Shown here piece by piece: positions 40,804 through 54,200 of a stretch of DNA of 64,000 nucleotides; positions within the stretch are counted from its first letter, which is position 1; every line of letters begins with the position of its first letter. The DNA is taken from assembly GCA_040954595.2 (NCBI GenBank), contig CM082595.2, forward strand, positions 3,224,001 to 3,288,000, written 5' to 3'. The notes below the pieces were generated by a model. The model made no database searches, was not told the origin of the DNA, and was given only the letters and a program-made list of their open reading frames with translations. A program made the position numbers and the translations under genes. The DNA is from Balanoglossus misakiensis (lineage: Eukaryota; Hemichordata).

Positions 40804-42188
40804 ACAATAATAATACAGTGCAGAAGTTACCGAATGGTTTGGCAATTTCTTCCCGAAAGAAAGCACCCATAGTCCTATGTTGTGGATCCACACGCTGTAT
40901 GAGTTGACTCAGAATGAATCCGAAATTAAGAGAGTGATAACCGTGAGCTGTGCCGGGTTCCCACATCACCTCAGAAGCAGCTACTATTCGGCCGACAGCC
41001 TTGTGGTCAGCCAGGGTCTCAAAATCAATGGGGTCTGGAGTCATTGGAACACCAGCCTGAAAAAGTGAACATGTAGAACATGGTTCAGTCCAAACCCATT
41101 GTTTTCTATGGTAAGGTTGGACCGCTAAAGAGGGAACTGGGGGTGAAAGGGTTAATATCAATTGAAAGGGGTCTCACTCCAGTGCATGTCAAATTCTCCT
41201 TTAATAATCTTACCTCATGATTTAATACTTGTCTCACAGTGATTTCCTCCTTTCCATTCTGTGCGAACTCTGGCCAATAGTGGGCCACTTTCTGGTCGTA
41301 GTCTAAATACCCCCGGTCCACTGCAACAGCAATGCAGAGTGCTGACACCCCTTTGGTTGCCGAGAACAATGTCGTCATGGTGTCTTGTTGCCATGGTTCC
41401 TCTGGGTTGATGGATGCGTAGCCACCCCACAAGTCAACCACTTTCTTGCCTTTGTAGTAAACAGTGAAGGCTGAGCCTGCTTCTAAGCCCTGCTCATGAA
41501 GTTGACTGCAACATACCCAAGAAAATTACAAAATGTACATCTTTAGTATCACGCAAAACCATTTAGTCCCGTAACAGGTAAAAACAAAAAAATATTTTAA
41601 CCTGTATGTGGGGGCGCTTTAACAATGCGAGTGGTCTTGTCTATTTCGAGACCAAAGTTGACCCTTGTGTACAAACAACTATTACGATGACCATTACTAT
41701 GATGGTTTTGTCCAGTGTCGTCGAGAAATGATATCCCAGGACACGAAAACGACCACGGGTCATGGATAATAATACTGTGCTAGTCCGACTACGTCCGGTT
41801 GAAATATCAACAACGTAAACAGGGTTGTACAGTGTACTCCTTAGGCGCAGGGTCAGTGCCGTGGGGTACGATGGACGTATGCGAAGAAGGAATACCACAG
41901 AATTCGAGGTCTGGGGAGCTTATTACCATGCCAGTTCGATGTGGCATCTTGATCAATCGAAGACACTGACCCAGATCTGTCTAAAGCATGCTCAATTACC
42001 ACAATGACACTATGATGCACGACTCTTTGTCTATTACTCTGATCGCCTCACCTGAAAACTCGAACGACTTCCTCAAAGGCCGGCTCGGCGTGACCATCGA
42101 TTCTAACCCGCTTTTGCTGTTTCACCAAGTACATAAAAGTGGCAAATACTGCCACGAAGACAACGGCTATCAATATGTTGCCCCACAT
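39624..42188 (-). CDS. Membrane-anchored beta-lactamase-fold serine hydrolase
   Basis: Serine hydrolase of the class C beta-lactamase/penicillin-binding-protein fold (LACTB-like in animals); substrate unknown. Six exons: 42052-42188, 41214-41505, 40831-41056, 40484-40671, 39904-40158, 39624-39806; exactly 426 codons plus stop. An N-terminal hydrophobic anchor (about residues 4-22, ILIAVVFVAVFATFMYLV) is followed by basic residues, suggesting a single-pass membrane protein with the catalytic domain outside the cytosol or in an organelle lumen. Catalytic signature S94-A-T-K97 (LFSATKG), tyrosine motif at Y183 (PGTAHGYHSLNFG), and C-terminal H-N-G (VYGHNGYGG), the equivalent of the KTG box. Length and architecture resemble metazoan 'beta-lactamase domain-containing' proteins rather than the longer mitochondrial LACTB. 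An ATC microsatellite sits in intron 3. Confidence 0.9.
40739..40802. repeat. (ATC)n microsatellite
   Basis: About 21 ATC units in intron 3 of the beta-lactamase-like gene, immediately after its exon 3 donor. Confidence 0.96.
41082..41155 (+). repeat. Copy 2 of the ~70-bp interspersed repeat
   Basis: Starts ggttcagtccaaacccattg and ends in gggtgaaagggttaa. It lies in intron 2 of the beta-lactamase-like gene and is nearly identical to the copy at 51741-51813. Confidence 0.88.
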
Positions 42189-43014
42189 GCTGGACTGCAA
42201 AGCGATCGATTTCACTGTTGACCACTTCCGCGTCCCATGTGGTTATGTTTGGCAGAACAACATTGTTTGGTCGTTGAGGGCGGGCGTTATGTCCCCAGAA
42301 GAGAAAGTTCGGCCGAAAGAATTGTAACCAAGCACGGTCACTCCGACCGTGAATCAAGTGATCGATTTTTTCTTTTGGCCAAAACATAAATACACACAAA
42401 ACAACGAGTGCGTTTGTCCATGCGTTTATTACCTTTTAATGGGAACACTATTCACTAAGGTGACTCTAGTACGTGAATGGTGTGTTGCCCAACTGGACAC
42501 TTCAAATAAATCCACTTAATATTTTAAATGCTGTAGTTTGCAATACACAGAAATTGTTGAAACTACCAAAAGTACAGTTCGTATCAGCCCCTTTAATATG
42601 ATATGTACATTGTACTGTTCAGAAAAGAAAATCGCGACTTTTTATACAAAGTCAGTGTACTAGGTTATACATGTATAGATATAATGTACATGTTTGTCTA
42701 TAGCACGAGGCTTTGCATATAATACATGTATTATTATAAAGCTTATGTTTTATCATAGCTGTGTAAATACTATTTTGGTTACAGCCTATTTCTGGTGTAA
42801 ATATCTCTAATATACGAGCAAGCGCTAGTCTGGTTAAACGGGCAGTAAAACTTCGTCGATTCCACGGCGAGAACAGATGGAAGTGTGTATTGTACACCAG
42901 GTGGTAAGCGTTCAGGCTATAATATTATACCACGACGAACTGTCTCTGATGTGTATCTCTTGTGTTGGGAAAACACGATTTGTTGAGTTACTCAGATGCG
43001 AATGATTCTGATCT

Positions 43015-43554
43015 TCAGTGATCCGCATCAGTAGTCCCATAATGCTGTTCGGGATCATCGCTTTGCATCAGCCGGCGGCTGGCCTCGTAATTTTCTTCGG
43101 GTGTTGGATTTTTTAAGCGGGGCGAGGAGCGGCCGTTGTTTGAGCTTCGCCGGCAGTTCTCGATCGTCGACCACGTCAGGAGGACAGCCATGATGACCCC
43201 GCCGACGCCGAGAAAGACCAGCCCGACCATGATGCTGATGTTCGCCCCTCTCGCGAGGGTCGCGTAGTACGTTTCGATCTGCTCGTACTGGCGAGCGGGC
43301 GTGGTGTCCGGGTTGGAGCTGGTGTGTCGGGGAAGCAAGTAACCGACGATGATCGCGATCACCCCGACAACCAAGAAAGCCATTGCAATCATCCCAAGAA
43401 TATCGGTCCTCTTTTTGCATGCCGTGGGATGAGTCAGTACACTGTCGATCTTCGCGCAAAGGCAGCCCTGGTCTGCGTCGTCATCCGGTACCATATCCTC
43501 GTCCAATTCGAGAGTTTCGTATTCTCCACCATGGTTGGCGCTGTTGCGGCTCAT
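43015..43554 (-). CDS. Two-pass membrane protein, neurensin/TMEM74-like
   Basis: Single-exon frame of 179 residues starting at the ATG at 43554; the frame continues upstream only to a TTG. Acidic N-terminus (EYETLELDEDMVPDDDAD), a cysteine cluster (QGCLCAKID), TM1 (DILGMIAMAFLVVGVIAIIV) ending in the G-Y-x-x-P motif, a hydrophilic loop of about 35 residues with an NIS glycosylation sequon, TM2 (ISIMVGLVFLGVGGVIMAVL), and a charged C-terminal tail. Two closely spaced helices with GYLLP after the first fit neurensin/TMEM74-type vesicle or lysosome membrane proteins, but the assignment is by pattern only. It could be another small tetraspan-like orphan. Confidence 0.7.
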   Translation of the reverse strand: MSRNSANHGGEYETLELDEDMVPDDDADQGCLCAKIDSVLTHPTACKKRTDILGMIAMAFLVVGVIAIIVGYLLPRHTSSNPDTTPARQYEQIETYYATLARGANISIMVGLVFLGVGGVIMAVLLTWSTIENCRRSSNNGRSSPRLKNPTPEENYEASRRLMQSDDPEQHYGTTDADH

Positions 43555-44960
43555 ATTGACAGGGGACAAGTCAGTGGTTTAGTCCTCAAATACCAATCGA
43601 AATACGAAAGTGGGAGTTCTTCACATTAATCGGAAACCAGAGAAATATGCGGGTATCTCTTAACTTTCCATGGACCATGAAAGTCAACGCGATTGGCCAG
43701 ATATCCCTTTGCGATTCCAACGTCAACAACGCATTCTCTGTGACAGGTTCGATTCGAACGAATACTGAGGCGAAGATAAAAAAAACCGCATCTGCAGTAC
43801 AGCCTGGAAAAATCATAATGAGATATACCATCGTTAGAGTAAATTCGCAGTCCTTTTTAGAATTGCATTAGCATCATAAATAGCCGCACTGACAGAAAGG
43901 AAATTTAACAGTAAAAGTTATAAATAAGCTTAAATGAACGTTTTATTTATAATCGTGACTTCGACGGGTTGAATGAAATAAAAAAGAAGATGAAAACATG
44001 AAATGTTTAAATGCATATAACACTCTGTTTTGCTTTGCGTATGCGATGAAATTAAACCGAATATATTTGAATATATTTGGTTATTAAAAAGCAGGAAAAA
44101 TTACAGGTCGTTAAATTTCGTTTCGTTCCACTGAAGTGGTAATTGGCCCTAGCTTGTAATTAGGTCATAAACGATGCTGAAACGCGACGTGCGGCCAATC
44201 TCGCTACCAGCAACTTATTGGTAAATAAACACGCCACGTAGACCAGTAGACATGATGGCTGGTGCAGAAAAAGTCTCGCCAGAATTTATAGATGTAAATC
44301 GGTACAAATATTCAATGAAACCTACCTTTGAAGACCCCCTCAACCTTCAGCACTCCGAAAATATGCGTGTCAAATACTGGTGGTTTTTTGGAAGACAAAT
44401 GACTATACCAACCACCGTTATTATAACGGAACGGTGCATAAATTAAAATTGTACTGTCGCTCTGCCAGAACGGACATGCGCATTGAAACAGTAACGGCGA
44501 TGAAATCCATACCAGAGCCACCTGTTGCATGTTGCTCCGCAAATTTGAATATCATCAACTAGTACAGCGCCCTCAAGGCACAGATTGAAAACCAAGAGCA
44601 CATCGGTTCACGTTTTTCCCTCCTCCAAACTCGTTAATTCAGGGATTTCACGAAATAGAAAGTAGTTTTACATCATCAATTTTCACTTTAAAGTTCTCGA
44701 TGTTGTGTTTTCAACTAAAGATGTAGCCATACACTATATGTCACAATTGAGTACCCAGCTACAAGCGTTTCATATAGTGAGAACATAGCAGAAAGGAAAG
44801 CTTGTCATTGGTTACACAACACTTGCAGATGAGTCATAAGATATGCAAGGTCGCAACAGCTGTTCATAATGCCTTTACACAAATAAAAGTGCCAGGCATG
44901 GATTATGGCTTCTGCAGTGTTCGAAGAAGAATACACAAGCACAATATTGCAGTGGTGATA
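43555..44960. other. Intergenic region between the neurensin-like gene and NCAPD2
   Basis: A+T-rich with no coding features supported. It includes the upstream region of the neurensin-like gene and ends at the probable NCAPD2 poly(A) signal. Confidence 0.45.
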
Positions 44961-44962
44961 TT

Positions 44963-44968
44963 TTTATT
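44963..44968 (-). terminator. Poly(A) signal of NCAPD2
   Basis: AATAAA on the minus strand about 290 bases beyond the NCAPD2 stop codon. Confidence 0.45.
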
Positions 44969-45258
44969 GATAGACCGTTATACAGGGCTTGTTGGTCTAC
45001 CACTCAAAAATTGAAGAAAAATAATCTGATTCCAGTACAAAATATATATTGAAAAACAATTCTTTGTCATGAAGAAATCAGAGGACAGCACAGAGAATGT
45101 CAAAAGGCAGTAAACTATACAACTACCGGCAGTGACATAAAAAAATACTATAAACATTATCGTAAACTACAGCTGTAAAAAATCTTCAGGAAAATTTAAT
45201 TCCATGATTTAAACGCAAATCCATTGTATATGTATTTCAGCAAAACAAAAAATCTGAA

Positions 45259-48200
45259 CTAAGTCGCGACTTCTGAATCTTTTCGGCTCTTCCCTGCCGA
45301 CATGACGAGTAATTTTTTCTTGCCGGATTTTTTCTGTTTGGCAGACGGTGGGGTGTTGGGATCAATGTTTTCATCAGCACTGTTGTCCGGTGTCCCTGGC
45401 AACAAGAATGAGAAGTAAATGATTATCATGGAATTGAGAGAGTTTGTTACACGTTCTTTCCTCTCATATCATTTAATGCTCAGTGCAGGTTTCTTTCCAC
45501 ATACACGCACTTGAGGAGTGGTGTGCGGGTGAGGAAAAATCTTTAAGCATCATTGCATTACAAGAGATACGGACAGCCAGCCACAACCAAGAACCTGCAG
45601 CAGACATTTATTTATACCTTTTGTATCTTCTTCTGCATCTTCGTCTTCTTTCACATCAAACAACTCAAGATCGCTGTCATCGTCCGACGAGAAGGATGGC
45701 CGCACGACTTTCTTTCCCTTCTGCCCTCCAGAGGGCTTCCGCGTGGTGCGCCCTCCTCTGGCAGCCGGGTGTCCAGACTTCCGCCGTTTGTCGAAATCGT
45801 CATCGCTGTCGTCGTAGACATCTCTGGTCAGCCGTGTTTGGCGTCTTGCAGCTGGTGTCTTTCCCTTCAGACCTTTTCCTGTTGAGAGACATGAATACCG
45901 GAAGTTAATCTCATACTGTAGTCTAGAATTAAGGGGAAAAATACAGAAAAATTTTTGAAAATGAGAAAAGTGTTGATACAACTCGAACATGAAACTAAAT
46001 ATTATTATACCTGGGGTCTTTCTGCCTCTTGTGGCCTCGGTCGCCTGCGAAGCCTTCAACGCAATCTCTTCATCATTCATTCCTTTGGTGTGACATTCCA
46101 GCAGTTTGGCTTCCAACTCGTCCACCATGACCTGCAGATGTGAACACACAGCGTTTACTCCTTCAATGGTGCCATTAGCATGTTACTGTGCTCTAACAAC
46201 CAGACTGGACGCAAGAAGGATCTTATTTTCACCATGAGTGGCCAATGTGTGGAATAAGCTTACTGGACTTGGTTGTCAATGCTAGTACCGGCAGTACAAA
46301 CTCATTAAAAAAATAAGTAAGATCTCTCTATCAGTGAAATGTGAACCATTAGACCATCACCGGCAACTGACTTTGCCAAGAGAGATGTGCCATTTTCCAG
46401 AAGAATATCTATTCCCGTATGTGAACTGAACTGATCTGATCTGAACTCACTTACAGGCAACTTCCTATTCTCAAACTCAAAGCCTTTCATTTCTAACTTA
46501 CCTTAGTTTCTGGTTTCACAAACTTCTTGGATTTGCTGATGATGGCGGTGAAACTACTGAAGACATCGTCTTCCGCCAGTTTGTCGGCATAGCAGGGTAG
46601 ATTCTCTTGGAGTTTACGGATGGAGCGCTCACTATAGTCCAACAAGGACAAGCAGAATGCAAGATCTCGAATCTGTCTGTCGGTTCTGTGGGAACAGAGA
46701 AGAGAGAATCTTGTGTTTCTGATTTAACAAATAGCCAAGTTACCACATCAAGGTTTTCAGGAGTTGATTATGAAACTTCGGCAGAATTTTCAGCCAGCTA
46801 ATATGATTAAGACAATGACATGTCTGAGGCACTGTATTTTGTTTTGACTGCCATGCCATTCACACTTACCTTGTAGCTCTGAATCGGTGACACAATTTCT
46901 CCACCAAACTCTCACACTGTCTGTCTTTCTGGATGAAGGAGAACAGATACCTGCAGAAGATAAACCAAAGTGATTACACTCAGGTTGTTCAGAACCCGGT
47001 CACCCCAGTTCCCTCTTTAGAGAAGACATACAGCCAACTGACATTATATGAAAGATCAAATCTGACCATCACGTCAAGAAAACTGAAAATCTCACCTCAT
47101 GATGGTTTTGAAGTTTTCTTCTTCTACGCCGACGTCTGGATCCGAGAGACGACTGATGACATCAGGCATGATGTTGTAAATAGCATTGCCCTAGAATATT
47201 GAAATAGTTCATGTTAACACAGACCGAGACTTGGCCTCATCAAAACAAGAATTTCATATGCTAGCCCACTTGATATACATGTGTAGATACACTAACCCAA
47301 TAACCAGATGCACGATTTCCCCTGCTATTAAACCCACACTGCAGCTCTTCCTTACCTTCTTTGACAGTTCATTGAAGAACATCTTGGCCATGTTTGAAAT
47401 CCTATCGTCCTCATCCACAATGCAATTGGCCATCTCGCTGATCTGACCCTTGACCTTGACCATGTCGTTCAGGATGAGACGTGTCAGGACAATCATGGTG
47501 TTCTTGCGAACAGTCGGTGAATCATCGCGCAGCCTGTTAAGAGAAATCCACACAGAAATTATTAGTATTCAAGAGAACATCTATTTTCATTGATTGACAT
47601 TATGAACATGAAAGAAAGCACCCAATGTAGGAGGGAGACCCTGATAGTTCAAAGGTTATTTACCTTGCATAGAGATTAGGTGTCCATGGCTCAATGAGAT
47701 TAGGAAAACGTACAGTCAGGTCACCCAGAGCAATGATGGTGTTGGCACGAATGGTGGGCTCCTGCGCCTGGAAGTCAAATACGAAATCATAATATCACCA
47801 ATGATGATACTTCAGTCTCAGTACATTAACCATTAATCCACACTACAGGTGGTTTAGGTAATGCTCACCTTTTCCAGGAGCGTAAACAACAACTGTAGAT
47901 GTGCCTCGCAGAAATCAGCGCTGACCAACATGAACTTGGCCAAAGCCATGGTGGCCGAGGCCCTCAACTCTGGGTGGGAGTACTTGGTGCTGTTGGAGCA
48001 TATGGTCATGATCAGCGGCGAGAACAAGGCCAGCAGATTGGAACCTAATGAGCAATAGAACATACGACATGAAACGTAAAGCTTCTTTCCTGTGTAGACA
48101 ACAGTATTCTATGAGATTCATAGCTACAGAACATGGCAGAATTTGCACCACTGAGCCACATGGCTGGTCAGTCATAAACCCTCACCTGTAACAATATCAT

Positions 48201-51200
48201 TATCCAGGATTTTCTTCATGTACTCAGCCTCTGTGTCATCTGCCACAGCTCCTGTCAGTCCCATCTCTTCTTCCATGCTGGGTTCAGCCTGAAAAATCAT
48301 TGGCATGAGACTTTTCAAAATGCTTTCAAATAACATTTCTCCTAAATTTATACAGTGATGTATTGTTTTGTACAGGATTGATCATTTCACATGACTAAGT
48401 TCTGTCAAAAGGCTACAATAAGCAAATCCAAAACTGATCAAATAATTTTCAGATTAACCCATTACCTTTGTCTTGTCTTTCTCACTTTTCTTCTTTGCGG
48501 TAGCTGCTTCTTTCTCATTTTCTTTGATGGCACGTCTGCGTTTCAGCTCGGCCAGAATGCTGACGTCGAGGTGATAGAGCTGCCGGAACGCTACGTGTCC
48601 GATCACAGCAAACAGGCGAGTCAAGAGGGCAGGGTGGCAACTCAGATCTCTGTCTTCATTCTCGTTGTCACCAGCACCTTCAAAAACAATTTGTAGTTGC
48701 GATTTTATTATACCTTCCAAGTTCCCCTCTCCCCAAACAATATACATATATGTATGCCTGCCAGGCAAACATACTCCATTCTCATGCAGTACCAAGATTG
48801 GTCGGAATGAGTCATGTGATTAGAAAATATAATGGCTATTTCCCTAGGGGAATAGTGACATCACCTATTTGCATACCAACACCAGGAAAACACTGCAACA
48901 AATGTTACCTTTCTCGATCGTCTTCATAAGCACACTGATCAACTTCTTGATGATATCACCGCAGATGACATCAGGATGTTCTCCGAGTCCATAGATGACA
49001 TTGACAGCCTGCTCCGCCATGGCAACCCAGAACTTGTCATCCAGCTTCTCAATGCCTGACAGCAAGTGAAAAGAGAAGTTATCTTTAGTCAACAGGAGAA
49101 TCATCAATACAGATCTGCAATTCTTTTAGATGCATCATGGTCTCTCCATGTGTGGAGGCACCTTGGATACACAGACAAGTACAAAGATTACTGATATCGA
49201 GACTTAACAACGCAATGAAAGATGTTAGTCATACATTGTCCAAGAATGCTACGACCACTCACCTTGGACCATTAGGTCAGCCAGTTTTGTGAACATCTCG
49301 TGATCCATTGGAAATCGTAAGGGTTCCTCTCCGACAGAGCCTTTTGCCTAATACAACAACAACAACAACAACAACAACAAAACATGAGCATCTAAGAAGT
49401 GATGGCTTTCCAGGAGTGAACTTCATTTTGTCCTTTTGGTTTAAAATCCCAGAACTTTCCAGGAATGTAACAAATCTCGAAAGGAAGAAGATTTCAACAT
49501 GTGCTACTGGCTGATGTACCCACCTTCTTGATCTGAGTAAGTTTGAGCAAAGCTACACAGGTTTCTTTGGCCAACAAGAAGTCATCGCTGGCTCTCTCTC
49601 CAAGACCAGTGTTTATCAATACATCCACATTGCTGCGGACTATGTTGATGTCACCTCTGGTAATAATGCAAGCATACAAAAGAGAAGAAGAGGAAACATG
49701 AATCAATAGCTCATACAATGCAGTTTACTACATGTATATGTGGTAAGGAATTTGTCACATGATAAACTCTCTATCCCCAAATGTGTGTACTTGATGCAAG
49801 ATGTTGAGTGGTATACATGTAAAAGTGTATCGATAATACGATTAATTATCTAATATTCCCACTCACTTTGCCGCCATTCCCAGCAGAATCAATGCCACTT
49901 TACTCTCATCGGCCGAGGTGTTCGGAATCTTCAGCGTGAATCTCTCCCACAGCACCTGGATCACCTGGCTGCTGACTTCCTGGTTGGTGACCAGCTCCGA
50001 GATCAACGCTCCCAAGGATTTCAGTTCTCCGACGGTGGAGCCCACGGTCAGCGCTGTCAGGTTCTTCACAATGGCCAGCGCCTTCGCTCTGTACATCAAA
50101 AGACAAAAACGAATGCATTTACTGAGTGACCACCACTGGAGAACCTTGCATACGGTGGAATTTGGTGTTTATGAATCAAGATCTTCAAACTCAGCAGTGT
50201 TTTTGCTAAGGTTGGGGAACATTTGTAATGGATTTGGGAACCCCGGTAACATTTCTACAACCCCTAATATAACTACATACATTGATACACCCAAGGGAAC
50301 CCCGGTAAAATGACTGGGGAACTCCGGTAGATTTTACCTAGGTACCACCCTTAACAAAAACACTGCTCAGGACACTGACCTCTGAGAGTTACCAGACGGG
50401 TTTAGATACAGCCTCTTGTAGGCGGCCACCACAGCGTCTTTGACCCCCTGCTCCTTGGACCACACCAGCGCCAGCATGTGACGCACGCCCTCCAGAGCGT
50501 TGCTCAGGCCGCACTCGAACGCGATGACGAAGAACTCCACCGTTTCCATGACGTCGCTGGCAACCTTGGAGCTGAGGAGTTTGCAGAGCATGGGCACGGC
50601 CGTCCTGATTTGTGTGGCGAAGGTGACGCAGTCCTGCAGTGAACAGAGGCAATTGGTAACTGTAACCTGACCAGTGCAATACTACACACAAGTACAAGGT
50701 GGCACATATACAGTGCAGAGTAGCATTTCTTTCATAACTACTAGTATCTACAAGTCTGTCAAGAGAGGATTAAAATTTCAGCTCTTCACAGGTATCTGCC
50801 ATGAGTATATGGATCCTATGCAAGATACACTGATACGCCTGCCATGATAACACTATAACAATCATTCCATTCCACTAGAAAAAGTCAACATCCATACCTG
50901 TAAGTACATAACAAGGACCTGTTGTTTGGAGACTTCATTGACAGCTCCCCCAGCGTTCCCTTCCTCAGATTCCTGCTGGCTGCCTTGGACTTTTTCCGCA
51001 ATGGCCTCCGGATCTGCCATCAGTTCCGTCGGAGCCGGGAATGGACTGTCATCACCTTGGGAACCTGGAAGAGAATGTGTTACATACTTTGTGAATCATC
51101 AGAAAAAAAATGGAAACTTGTACATCCGCTGAACTAGAACCATGATGACAGTGGTACTCTCCGAAGGTTCAACTAGAAAACTACAAACAAATAGTTAAAC

Positions 51201-54200
51201 TTACCGAAATAGATTGCTTTTAGTGTGTTCAGGATGTGCTGTTCATCGCTGTTCAGTTTGTCACTGCCGTTTTCTTCAGTCTTTTCATTTTTGTCCTCTT
51301 CCCCGTCACCACTCTCATCTTCCAGTTCCATTTGTGGTGGTCGCTGAAAGAGTTCATTGCCAGGGAATTCCTCCATCGCTGACTGGAGCAGCGAGACAGC
51401 TTTCAGATACTCCGTCTTTTCAAGCAATTCCAGAATACTATCAAACACACTGGAGACACAAAAACAGCATTATATAAAATACCAAGTGGAAACATCCTTA
51501 GACGAGGTAAAAATACTCATAAAATGATCAAATGGTGTGTTACCAGAAGGCATGGAATGTCTGCTTACCTGTCTATGTCTGCACCGTCATCTAGTCCTTC
51601 TTTCTTGTTCTCTTCTCCAAGTTGTGACAATTCTTTGATGGCTGCGATCACTCCTTTTTCCATCTTGTTCCAAGCCAAGGCAGCTTTTCCTCCAACCCCT
51701 GACAATAATATGAGAGAAAGTTCAACCCTTTCACCGCCTTGGTTCAGTCCAAACCCATTATTCTCTATGGTAAGGTTGGACCTCTATAGAGGGAACTGGG
51801 GGTGAAAGGGTCAAGATTTTCCAAGTGTATTCTACCTGAAAGGTAAACTATGGCAAACAATAATATTTACCAATGATGGTATCTATTGGCTGGTCTGGTA
51901 GCATTTCTTGAAGTTTCTTCTTTTCACCTTCGAGTTTCGTTTTTAAGTCTTCGACTGGCAACTGTAATGACAGACAGGAACAGGTGCTATGTGAATCAAT
52001 GTTTTATTTGGAGTACCGGTAGTCTTAAGAGTAGAACAGAAATACTGACAAAAAACTGATAAAAAGTGAAGATTCTGTCACTGAACAAGAATATCACATC
52101 ATACCGTTGCTGCAAACGGATTTCCTGCCAGGAACACACTGATCAGTTGGATGGCATTCTTCCGGACGATGCTGGATTTATCGTCAAGGCGGCCAATCAC
52201 CAGAGACATGACGTCTTTGTATCGGTTGAGCGGGATGACTTTCTCGTCACAGATACGATGCCAAATCTGCAGGACTTTACTCCGTACAAAAGCGTTGATG
52301 TCATGAATATGATCCTAAAAGTGTAAACGAGTGACGAATTAGTTAAATTCAATGTGGTATTATAATACCAGTATAAAAGGCAGTAAATGTTCCTGGAAAA
52401 CTTACCTCCAAGATGTCAAGGAACTGGTCTCTATCGCTTTTGTCTTTCTTTTCCAAATCTTCTTTACTCAGAACTCGTATCACAATTTCACCCATCACAC
52501 TGAGAACTCCATTCCGCATGGTATACGACTATGATGCAGTATAAAAATAAAATATATTTTCATGAGGACGTTTTATTATTTTACCTCACAATGAAGCGCT
52601 TTGGCCAATACTCTAACATCTCCAGGGTGAACAATGTTTGGATGTGCATCAAAAATTGCATTTGATGTATCACAGGTCAAACCTACAAAGAGTAACCAAT
52701 GATCAGCCATTACTGATACTGATAAAACTATCTTGATTTGAGTTTGAAGCACAGAATACTGTTACCTCTTCGTCCAAATGGCAAAGTAGAACGCTTATGT
52801 TGGGTAACATCTCGGCTGGGATTCTCTCTGCCATCTCGACAAGGAATGTAGCATATGCTTTGGTTCCACTGTTGTCTCTGGTCAGATCTTTGGGATCCAT
52901 GCGACCGATTTCTCTGGAGAGAGTCACATTGCATTGAATGAGGTGAGAGGTGTTAAATATACCTTTTGGTTTATGAAAACAAAACCAATAGAGTAGCCAA
53001 AAACACCAGCTATACTTTCACTGAAAGATTGATAGTTACCTCATGATTTCGCTGACAACAGTCTTCACACCGAATTCATTGACGAACATTTCCACAGCCT
53101 GGGCCAACGGACTACATAGATGTTCAAAATGTTGTAACAGCTGAATCATCTTCAAACTTGCGCCTGTTAAAAAATTATGAACAATACATACTCATGATTA
53201 TTGCTAGGTGACCATCCACTGAGTCTTGCCACAGCACACAAGGTGTGGACTGATCTATTATGAGACAGAGGGGTGACAGGTTACATTTATACTCACTGAG
53301 TGAATGGTTGTATCTTTTGGCCAGAGTTCCGAGTATCCGGAATATTGCCTCCTTGGTTGTCTTGTCTCTAGCGACGTCCGGATTCTCCAGAAGCTTGTAA
53401 CAGCAGTTTGCGATCAGACTAAACAGGAAAAAAGAGTCCAAGATCCCAGTGTTAGTTTCCTAGCATTTACTCATAAGATAAAGAATACCCCCAAAAGGAG
53501 TAATCCCAAAATAATCGTTTTAAATTGAACTTACTTGACATACTCTTCTTCAACCACTGGTGGTTCCCAGACTCGCAGCAGTTGCAGTTGAATGATTTGC
53601 AATGTAGACTGTGTGAAGTGTTCACGCTCTTTTTCCCACTCAAGACCACATACTGGTTTCTTAGATGGTTTCCTACGACCCTGAAAATAAAAGTCAAAAG
53701 GATAAAAAAAGAGATACTATAATTTTCAAGTGTTACTATGGAAATGTTATTACAAAATTATACCAACTTGTCAATGTGACCCTTTCACCCCTTAATACCT
53801 GTATGTGGATCCAACCACTGCATCAGATACAATAGGGTTGTACCACCCAGTACGAGTCAAAGTGACTCAAATGAGATCAGTGGTGTCGTGTTACCTTTCC
53901 AGTCAATGCAGTGATGGAGGGCTTGGTGAATTCTGCTTCAAAGGCTTCAGTGAACTGGCAGAGGATGTAGGACGTCATCTTGATGGCATTGCGGTGTTTG
54001 TGTTTAGACCCGGAGTCCAAGCTGCTCTCTTGTAGAACCGAGGCCAGCATCTCGGTGCGTTTACCTTGCACTGGGAGGAGGGGGAGGGGGGAGAAATTGG
54101 AATCAAGACGCTTGTAAATTGTACCACATGCATATTGATAAAACCACACATTAGTGCCAGCATGGCTGTCGATACATTGCATACAAATGTACAGTAATCA

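Noticed and set aside
40727-41161. Long minus-strand frame ending in poly-Met
   Set aside because: The left part is a real exon (40831-41056); the rest is intron plus ATC repeat.
45483-45908. Plus-strand frame opposite NCAPD2
   Set aside because: It is the antisense of NCAPD2 exon 29 plus introns.
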